36,558 bases of DNA, from NCBI RefSeq assembly GCF_013303125.1, contig NZ_JABTTE010000030.1, forward strand, positions 1 through 36,558, written 5' to 3'. The position numbers and the translations under genes were made by a program. This document shows positions 30,786 through 36,558 of the stretch, piece after piece. Below the pieces are notes generated by a model. That model saw nothing but the letters and a program-made list of their open reading frames with translations, did no database searches and had not been told where the DNA came from. The DNA is from Calidifontibacillus erzurumensis. GTDB taxonomy: Bacteria > Bacillota > Bacilli > Bacillales > Bacillaceae_J. The stretch's first letter is position 1. Every line of letters starts with the position of its first letter.

Positions 30786-31787
30786 TTATCTTACAGCTGT
30801 CAATTCATTCGGATGGATATCGGTTAAAATCTCAAAATCAGATATTCGGATGACACCAATTTTTTTATGATTTTCATCAATGACCCACGCTTCTCCCGTA
30901 GGGGTATCTAAAATAAATGAAAGCGCAGTTCTTAAGTTTTCATTGATTGATATTGTTTGTGTAATTAAATCAGCCCTTCTTCGCGATCTTGTTGAAAAAT
31001 CTTCAAGCTTTGTGATAAGATCTTTTACCTTCAATAACGTTAAACGTTTTAATGCGCGGTCCCCTCCAATGAAATCACGGACAAAATCATTTTTCGGATT
31101 TGATAAAATGTCATCAGGTGTACCATATTGCATTAATTCTCCTGTGTTAAATACGGCAATCTTATCTCCGAGCTTAATGGCTTCATCAATATCATGACTA
31201 ACGAATAGAATCGTCTTTTTTACATCTTGTTGAATGCGCAAAAATTCATTTTGAATATGTTCGCGAATAACTGGATCTAGTGCACCAAAAGGTTCATCCA
31301 TTAACATGACTGGGGGATCCGCTGCCAAAGCTCTAGCAACTCCTACCCGCTGCTGTTGTCCTCCTGATAGTTCATAAGGGTATCTCTTCCGATATTCATC
31401 CGGATGCAAGCCCATCATTTCCATTAATTCATTGTACCGCTTCCGCATTTTCTGCTGGTCCCAACCTAGCATTTTTGGAACAACGCAAATGTTTTCTTCA
31501 ATTGTCATATTTGGAAAAAGACCATTTTGTTGAATAACATAACCGATCGATCTTCGGAGCATAATTTCATCGACTGAATTAACATCTTTTCCATCGACTT
31601 CGATCGTTCCGCTTGTAATGGAAATTAACCGGTTGACCATTCGTAACAAAGTTGTTTTTCCGCATCCGGAAGGCCCAAGAAATACACAAATTTCTCCTTC
31701 ATTAACATGAAAGCTAATATTATCGACCGCTTTGACCTTTTTGTCACCGCTTTCATAAATTTTAGTGACGTTTTTAAAATTGATCAT
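30786..31787 (-). CDS. Osmoprotectant-type ABC transporter ATP-binding protein
   Basis: The 333-residue ATPase of the importer. Walker A is GPSGCGKTT (about 38-46), the signature is LSGGQQQRVGVARALA, Walker B is VMLMDEPFGALDP, and the switch His lies in FVSHDIDEA. The C-terminus (about 250-333) contains one CBS-like segment, INENLRTALSFILDTPTGEA continuing to IGVIRISDFEIL. OpuCA-type ATPases usually have about 370-400 residues with two CBS domains that sense ionic strength or c-di-AMP, so this copy is shorter. The ATG at 31787 follows AAAGGTGGG. Second gene of the operon, 17 bp after the first permease. Loss of a full CBS pair fits an uptake system controlled by transcription rather than by osmotic gating (inference). 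Confidence 0.92.
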   Translation of the reverse strand: MINFKNVTKIYESGDKKVKAVDNISFHVNEGEICVFLGPSGCGKTTLLRMVNRLISITSGTIEVDGKDVNSVDEIMLRRSIGYVIQQNGLFPNMTIEENICVVPKMLGWDQQKMRKRYNELMEMMGLHPDEYRKRYPYELSGGQQQRVGVARALAADPPVMLMDEPFGALDPVIREHIQNEFLRIQQDVKKTILFVSHDIDEAIKLGDKIAVFNTGELMQYGTPDDILSNPKNDFVRDFIGGDRALKRLTLLKVKDLITKLEDFSTRSRRRADLITQTISINENLRTALSFILDTPTGEAWVIDENHKKIGVIRISDFEILTDIHPNELTAVR

Positions 31788-31804
31788 GAAAACCCACCTT
31801 TCTA

Positions 31805-32455
31805 TTATGTTCTTACTCCTTTTCTAGAAAGCTTCTTTTGCAATTGGCCTAAAATATAATCAATCGCTATAGCTAGAATGGATACTGATAGCGCTCCTAC
31901 TTGTACCATCGTTGCATAACTCGTTGATATCCCTCGAGAAATATATACGCCAAGTCCACCCGCACCGATATAAGCTGCAATTGCGCCTATACCGATCGTC
32001 AATACAATCGCCATTCGAATACCAGCCATGATGACTGGGAACGCAATCGGAATTTCCACTTTGTATAACCGCTGCCATGTTGTCATTCCCATTCCTATCG
32101 CTGCATCTCTTATATTGGCATCAACATTTTTAATGGCAATGTACGTGTTGCGAATGATTGGCAACTGGGAATATAAAATTAATGCTACGATTGCTGGCAA
32201 AAATCCAATCCCTTGATTAATTAGTGAAAAAATAGGGATCATAATTCCAAATAAAGCGATACTCGGAATTGTCATAATAATGCTAGCAACCGCTAAAACT
32301 AAATTCGCTAATGTCTCCCTTTGTGAAATATAAATTCCGAAAGGTACACCCGTTAATACAGCAATTCCTACAGCTAGCCCAACTAATTTAATATGTTCGA
32401 TTGTTAGTTTTACTAGCTCTAACCAATTCGTTTGAACAAATGTCAAGATGTCCAC
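31805..32455 (-). CDS. Osmoprotectant-type ABC transporter permease (first)
   Basis: A 216-residue permease, first gene of the sigma-54 operon. About five to six membrane helices; the family stretch VASIIMTIPSIALFGIMIP and the EAA loop AIGMGMTTWQRLYKVEIPIA are seen. It has a GTG start at 32455 with GAGGAGG 8 nt upstream. Transcription from the sigma-54 promoter at 32511-32527 would give a leader of about 45 nt. Together with the ATPase, the second permease and the lipoprotein it forms a complete importer. Confidence 0.9.
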   Translation of the reverse strand: MDILTFVQTNWLELVKLTIEHIKLVGLAVGIAVLTGVPFGIYISQRETLANLVLAVASIIMTIPSIALFGIMIPIFSLINQGIGFLPAIVALILYSQLPIIRNTYIAIKNVDANIRDAAIGMGMTTWQRLYKVEIPIAFPVIMAGIRMAIVLTIGIGAIAAYIGAGGLGVYISRGISTSYATMVQVGALSVSILAIAIDYILGQLQKKLSRKGVRT

Positions 32456-32510
32456 CTAAAGCACCTCCTCAAGCAGTCATTTTTTAACCTTTCTCTTTGA
32501 CTATTAATAT

Positions 32511-32527
32511 TGCAAATACTGTGCCAA
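32511..32527 (-). promoter_or_regulatory. Sigma-54 (-24/-12) promoter of the transporter operon
   Basis: Minus-strand TTGGCACAGTATTTGCA: TTGGCAC at -24, 5 nt, TTGCA at -12. Exactly 10 bp lie between the GG and GC dinucleotides, as the consensus requires. Start of transcription is expected near 32500. The sigma-54 gene and a sigma-54 activator are both in this window. Confidence 0.9.
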
Positions 32528-32584
32528 CTTTTTCAGCCCAGTATTCCCGAATTTTCAGAATATGAGTAAAAATCTTTATAAATG

Positions 32585-32604
32585 TTGTAAAAATTTTTTT
32601 ACAA
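32585..32604. promoter_or_regulatory. 20-bp palindrome about 95 bp upstream of the sigma-54 start site
   Basis: TTGTAAAAATTTTTTTACAA has perfect 9-bp arms around a TT centre. The distance from the promoter is typical for an enhancer site of an NtrC-type activator. The regulator is assumed, not shown. Confidence 0.45.
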
Positions 32605-32660
32605 ATCGATATAATGAAACGGTTCAGACTACTTTTCTCGAAAGATTTCTAGGTTCATGA

Positions 32661-32672
32661 CAAACATGTTTG
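32661..32672. promoter_or_regulatory. 12-bp perfect palindrome upstream of the sigma-54 promoter
   Basis: CAAACATGTTTG reads the same on both strands. It is centred about 165 bp upstream of the expected start site and 25 bp from the repeat array. It could be a second activator site. Confidence 0.35.
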
Positions 32673-32696
32673 AAGAGATTACCTAAATAGTTCATA

Positions 32697-33005
32697 ATCT
32701 TGGGCCTGAATCAGCTAATAGCAGGCCCATAAAATATGATTGAATCTTGAGCTTGAATCAGCCAATAACAGGTTCCTAAAATGATTGAATCTTGAACACA
32801 ATTCAGCACATAGCAGGCCCCAAAAAATGAATGTATCTTGAGCACGGTTCTGCAAATTGCTGGTCCCTAAAAATGATTGAATCTTGAGCATGGATCAGCA
32901 ATAGCAAGTTCCTAAAAATGATTGAATCTTGAGCACAATTCTGCACATAGCAGGTCCTAAAAATGATTGAATCTTGAGCATGAATCAGCAATAGCAACTT
33001 GCAAT
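32697..33005. repeat. Array of seven tandem 45-47 bp repeats
   Basis: Units start at 32697, 32744, 32789, 32835, 32881, 32926 and 32971. Each begins ATCTTGAGCA (with small variation), continues AATCAGCAATAGCAGGT-like, and ends CCTAAAAATGATTGA. The units differ by 10-30 per cent. Unit 1 forms a perfect TGGGCCT/AGGCCCA hairpin. The array fills the space between the response regulator terminator and the sigma-54 promoter region. A minus-strand frame through it (LLLIHAQDSIIFR repeats) begins after the regulator stop and is cut by the terminator, so it is probably not a gene. Confidence 0.92.
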
Positions 33006-33035
33006 AAAAAAACTGCTCCCCTGTTAGGAAGCAGT
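33006..33035 (-). terminator. Intrinsic terminator of the two-component operon
   Basis: A 9-bp stem ACTGCTTCC / GGGAGCAGT (one G-T pair), a 6-nt loop and a run of T on the minus strand, 15 bp after the regulator stop. It isolates the two-component genes from the repeat array. Confidence 0.9.
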
Positions 33036-33049
33036 CCAACTTCTTCATC

Positions 33050-34414
33050 CTATTTTGAAAAATATTTATTCATCTTATAAAGAAGGCTTTGTCTTGAAAT
33101 ACCAAGCTTTTTCGCTGCTGCTGCCGGTTGACCGAGCCCTTCATCCAATGCTTTTAAAATCAACATTTTTTCTATTTCTTCTAATTGTTGAGGTAGTGAC
33201 AACGTTCTATCTTCCAAAGTAGAAACTCCTAAAAGACTTTCTTTTTCCTCCCTAATTTCTCTTGGGAAATCTTCAATGGACAGCTCTTCATTTTGACATA
33301 AAACTGCCGCCCTTTCGATTGCATTTTGAAGCTCACGAACATTTCCCGGCCATGAATAGTTTTGCAATAATTTTATTAACTCTTTTGGAGCATGAAATTT
33401 TCGATTATATTTTTGCCGATGATAATCCAAAAACTTTTCAACTAAAAGCGGAATATCATCTTTTCGTTCCCGTAAAGGAGGAACATAAATATCAACGATA
33501 TTTAATCGGTAATATAAATCTTCCCTAAACGTTCCTTCTTCCACCATTTTTTTTAAATCACGGTTCGTTGCTGCAATAATTCGTACATCCACCGTTATTA
33601 ATTGATTACTGCCGACACGCATGAATGTTTTATCTTGTGTGACTTGCAGAAGCTTTGCTTGAAAAGATGGGGAAATTTCCCCAATCTCATCTAAAAAAAT
33701 CGTGCCGCCATTGGCTGCTTCAAACTTACCTTTCCTACTCGTAACAGCTCCGGTGAATGCTCCTTTTTCATGTCCAAATAATTCACTTTCTAATAATTGC
33801 TCTGGAATCGACGAGCAATTCACCGCAATAAACGGACGGTCTTTCCGATCACTCAGTCTATGAATGGCTTCTGCTATTTTACTTTTTCCCGTACCGCTTT
33901 CTCCTTGTAACAAAACGCTCGCATCGGTCGGGGCAACTCTTTCAATTAATTGAAAGATTCTTTTCATAACTGCGCTCGTTCCAATTAAATCATTGGTCGT
34001 TTCAGCAATCTTAAGCCTTTCTTTTAATAATGCATTTTCTTGTTTCATCTGCAGCCATTCAAACGCTTTTTCTATTAATATGATAATCTCATTTAATTTC
34101 ACTGGCTTTACAATGTAGTCAAATGCACCCGCCTTCATCGCAGATACAGCATTTTCAACATCTCCAAAGGCCGTCATCATGATAAAAACTTTGTTCGGGT
34201 AAAGCTTCACAAAATCTTGCAATAAATCCAACCCCGATACATCAGGCAGCCTTACATCAAGAAATACAACGTCAGGGTCATATTCAAAAATTTTTTTCCT
34301 TGCTTCTTGGCCATTGGCAGCTGTCACTACATCATACTCTTTTTTCGTCAAGGATGCTTGAAAGATTCTTAAAATTTTAGATTCATCATCAACGAATAAA
34401 ATCCGATTCTTCAT
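33050..34414 (-). CDS. NtrC-family response regulator, sigma-54 activator
   Basis: A 454-residue transcription activator. Receiver domain (1-120): Asp9/Asp10, phospho-acceptor Asp53 (VFLDVRLPD), Thr81 and Lys103. AAA+ domain (about 143-370): Walker A GESGTGKS (171-178), the sigma-54 contact loop GAFTGA (218-223) and Walker B GGTIFLDEIGE. C-terminal Fis-type HTH (about 410-454): PAAAAKKLGISRQSLLYKMN. The ATG at 34414 follows AAAGGAGAGG. It lies 16 bp after the histidine kinase gene and is its obvious partner. The most likely target is the sigma-54 promoter at 32511-32527, 520 bp downstream. Most B. subtilis sigma-54 activators (RocR, LevR, AcoR, BkdR) have other sensor domains, so a true two-component activator is less usual in bacilli. 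Confidence 0.95.
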   Translation of the reverse strand: MKNRILFVDDESKILRIFQASLTKKEYDVVTAANGQEARKKIFEYDPDVVFLDVRLPDVSGLDLLQDFVKLYPNKVFIMMTAFGDVENAVSAMKAGAFDYIVKPVKLNEIIILIEKAFEWLQMKQENALLKERLKIAETTNDLIGTSAVMKRIFQLIERVAPTDASVLLQGESGTGKSKIAEAIHRLSDRKDRPFIAVNCSSIPEQLLESELFGHEKGAFTGAVTSRKGKFEAANGGTIFLDEIGEISPSFQAKLLQVTQDKTFMRVGSNQLITVDVRIIAATNRDLKKMVEEGTFREDLYYRLNIVDIYVPPLRERKDDIPLLVEKFLDYHRQKYNRKFHAPKELIKLLQNYSWPGNVRELQNAIERAAVLCQNEELSIEDFPREIREEKESLLGVSTLEDRTLSLPQQLEEIEKMLILKALDEGLGQPAAAAKKLGISRQSLLYKMNKYFSK

Positions 34415-34430
34415 TAGTCTCCCTCTCCTT

Positions 34431-36515
34431 TCAAGCGGATATTTTTGGGAATTGAACCGTTATCGTTGTGCCGTCTTCATCGGAAGATGCTGATATTTTT
34501 CCGTTATGCTGACTTATAATCTCATAAGCAATAGCAAGACCTAACCCCGTTCCTTCTTTCTTAGTCGTGTAAAATGGTGTAAAGATCCATTCTAATTTTG
34601 ATGGTGGAATACCAATTCCTGTATCTTCCATTTCAATGACCCATGATTGCTCTTGATCTACTATTCGAATCATTAAGTTGCCGCCCTCAGGCATCGCTTG
34701 AATACTATTTAATATAATATTTAAAAATACCTGTGTTATTTTATTTGGATTCGCCATGATCATGACTTGTTCGGAATCATAAGATTGCAAGACGTGAATA
34801 TTTTTATCATTCAATTGATTTTTTAATAAAGACAAGAGTTCATTTAATACTTGAACAACATTCGTTGGAACTAGATTTTCTTTTTCTTCTCCCTTCGCCA
34901 TTTTCAGAAACTCTGTTAATAAATGATTCAACCGGTCAGTTGTCTCTAGAATATCATCTGCCATTTCATTTACAAAAGATGTATCTTTGATATCTAATTG
35001 AATAGCTTCCGCTGCAGCTTGAATAATACTTAATGGATTTTTAATTTCATGGGCAATGCCTGCTGTTAATTGTCCAAGTGCAGCTAATCGTTCGGTCTGT
35101 TTCAAGTATTCTTCTAATTTTTTTATTTCGCTTACATCCCTTAAAATAATAATCGCACCGATAATTTTTTTATCTTCTCCAGTAAATAATGAAGAGTAAA
35201 TGCGGATCACATGTTTCTTTCCACTTTTATCATAAATATAACTTTCCAATTCATTAATTTGTTTTCCTTCTTTAATCGTTTTCCAAGCAATGAAATCATC
35301 GATAGATTTTTTAAGAGGAAGATCGATCAATAACTTGCCAATGGCTTCTTCCCTGTGAAAGAGGGTTAATTTCTCTGCTCCTTTATTAAATGTCATAATT
35401 TTTCCGTCTTTATCAATCGTAATGACACCATATGGAATCGATTCTAAAATGTAAAACAATCGCTGTTCTTTGCTTTGTAATTCTTTGGCCATTTCATCCA
35501 TGGTGACCGATAGTTCTTCTAATTCATCTCCTGTTTTTAACGGCTCATAATGTGACTTTTTCCCTTCTTTATAAATCCTCGCTTGTTTTATTAAATGAAT
35601 AATAGGCCTTACAACTCTGGAAGTCCCAAGGATCGTTAACAAAATCGTAATCAATAATACGATGATAAATCCTTGTAATAATAGTTTTTGAATTTGTACG
35701 GTTGGAGCCAAAGCTTGGCGGATCGTTTCTCCTACGATTAAACCATAGCTGCCCGCTTGAATAGGGCGATACGCCATTAGCATATATTTACCGAAAATCG
35801 ATCCTTCCCATACACCAACCCGCTCTTTTTCTAAAAATTCTCCTAATGGGTGATCTGAAATTTGCTGTCCAATAAAGCTTTCATTTGTATGAGCAAGGAT
35901 GACACCTTTCCGGTCGACTAATGCATTGATGCCTTCAAGCCCAATTTTCACTTGCTTTAAATATTCTGATATAACATGCAAATTAACATAAGAAATGACA
36001 GCACCTTTATAGTCCCCTTTGTCATTAAGGAGTGGATAAGCGATTGCAATCGTTCGCCGCCCATCATCTAAAGTGATTAAATTGGAAATATAGTGCGTTT
36101 TACTCCACTTCAGACGATCAATAATTTGGTGCATGGAAGCAGAGCTAGAATGAACATTAGGAATCGTCGCAATCGCATGTTCATTTTCGTCTACTACATT
36201 GATAAATAAATAAAATGGGTTTTTCGTAAGCACTCTTTCAATTTCAGACACATATAATTCTTGATTATTATACGCATCTTCTTTTACAAACTCGGATATG
36301 ACGCGCGTATCATTAACCATCTTTTCAAATAGGAAACTTGTTTTACTACTAATCGATCTAGCTAATAATTCATTACGGTTTTCAATTTCTTTCCGCATTG
36401 ATTCTTTCATCACATGGACGGTTAAGTAGTACACTGATGTAAGCGCTGTCACAATAACGATCAAAGTTACAAATAAATATTTTTTCGTTAATTTGGATTG
36501 AAATATTTGGTTCAA
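34431..36515 (-). CDS. Sensor histidine kinase with extracellular Cache-like, HAMP and PAS domains
   Basis: A 694-residue membrane kinase from the TTG at 36515, which has AAGGAG 7 nt upstream. The reading frame stays open almost to the window edge (36554), so a longer form cannot be fully excluded. Order: TM1 (about 13-34); a roughly 240-residue extracellular double-Cache-like domain (RRTIAIAYPLLNDKGDYKGA and INALVDRKGVILAHT are typical strands); TM2 (about 278-298); HAMP (299-351); PAS (352-462, GVITIDKDGKIMTFNKGAEK); HisKA with His489 in AGIAHEIKNPLS; HATPase_c with N (NIILNSIQAMPEGG), G1 (EDTGIGIP) and G2 (GTGLGLAIAYEI) boxes. Cache domains bind small molecules such as amino acids, carboxylates and amines. 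It would phosphorylate the regulator encoded 16 bp downstream. Confidence 0.92.
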   Translation of the reverse strand: MNQIFQSKLTKKYLFVTLIVIVTALTSVYYLTVHVMKESMRKEIENRNELLARSISSKTSFLFEKMVNDTRVISEFVKEDAYNNQELYVSEIERVLTKNPFYLFINVVDENEHAIATIPNVHSSSASMHQIIDRLKWSKTHYISNLITLDDGRRTIAIAYPLLNDKGDYKGAVISYVNLHVISEYLKQVKIGLEGINALVDRKGVILAHTNESFIGQQISDHPLGEFLEKERVGVWEGSIFGKYMLMAYRPIQAGSYGLIVGETIRQALAPTVQIQKLLLQGFIIVLLITILLTILGTSRVVRPIIHLIKQARIYKEGKKSHYEPLKTGDELEELSVTMDEMAKELQSKEQRLFYILESIPYGVITIDKDGKIMTFNKGAEKLTLFHREEAIGKLLIDLPLKKSIDDFIAWKTIKEGKQINELESYIYDKSGKKHVIRIYSSLFTGEDKKIIGAIIILRDVSEIKKLEEYLKQTERLAALGQLTAGIAHEIKNPLSIIQAAAEAIQLDIKDTSFVNEMADDILETTDRLNHLLTEFLKMAKGEEKENLVPTNVVQVLNELLSLLKNQLNDKNIHVLQSYDSEQVMIMANPNKITQVFLNIILNSIQAMPEGGNLMIRIVDQEQSWVIEMEDTGIGIPPSKLEWIFTPFYTTKKEGTGLGLAIAYEIISQHNGKISASSDEDGTTITVQFPKISA

Positions 36516-36558
36516 GCGTACACTCCTTTTCAAAAGTAGTTGTTTGTATCGCAAACTA

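Noticed and set aside
32697-33005. Repeat array considered as a CRISPR
   Set aside because: The units are contiguous and diverged, with no unique spacers between identical repeats, and no cas genes are present.
32803-33048. 81-codon minus-strand frame with repeated LLLIHAQDSIIFR
   Set aside because: It begins two bases after the regulator stop, is interrupted at once by a strong terminator, has no ribosome binding site, and its repetition simply reflects the 45-47 bp DNA repeats.

Overview
The window looks like the chromosome of a low-GC Gram-positive bacterium of the Bacillaceae (Bacillus/Geobacillus-like). The evidence is the gene set and its order (smpB-rnr-est-secG; cggR-gapA-pgk-tpiA-gpmI-eno; yvcI-rapZ-glmR-whiA-crh; trxB; clpP next to tRNA-Arg), strong AGGAGG ribosome binding sites, frequent TTG/GTG starts, a CggR-type operator, a cre site and a SigB-type promoter. 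Almost everything is on the minus strand. Only clpP and the integrase tail at the left edge are on plus. Family assignments come from recognising the proteins by eye; no database search was run.

Layout from left to right. 1-732: the C-terminal tail of a tyrosine recombinase runs up to the 3' end of ssrA (tmRNA), which marks the edge of an element integrated at ssrA. 733-4927: smpB, rnr, a carboxylesterase and secG. 5307-7049: a KhtTU-type K+/H+ antiporter. 7102-7727: a small stand-alone tyrosine recombinase with two altered catalytic residues and an inverted repeat over its promoter. 7876-15516: the glycolytic operon cggR-gapA-pgk-tpiA-gpmI-eno with a CggR operator. 15506-17230: a glutaredoxin-like protein and sigma-54 (rpoN/sigL), which has a perfect cre site upstream. 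17415-18708: tRNA-Arg(CCG) and clpP. 18724-22617: the crh-whiA-glmR-rapZ-nudix operon. 22632-25286: trxB and a TPR protein. 25978-26541: a coiled-coil protein made of DNA-level heptad repeats.

The most interesting part is 26752-36515, which reads as one regulated system. A sensor histidine kinase and an NtrC-type response regulator with a GAFTGA loop end at a strong terminator. Next comes an array of seven tandem 45-47 bp repeats, then two palindromes, then a near-perfect sigma-54 promoter (TTGGCAC-N5-TTGCA). That promoter reads into a six-gene operon: a complete osmoprotectant-type (OpuC/YehWXYZ-like) ABC importer, a MmgE/PrpD-family protein, and an alpha/beta hydrolase-fold protein whose nucleophile serine is replaced by glycine. 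The operon ends at a terminator.

Inference: the kinase senses an extracellular ligand, the regulator activates sigma-54 polymerase from upstream sites, and the operon imports and processes a small, probably quaternary-amine-like or carboxylated, compound. The sigma-54 gene is in the same window and carries a cre site, which suggests that CcpA-dependent catabolite control sits above the system. The substrate cannot be read from sequence.
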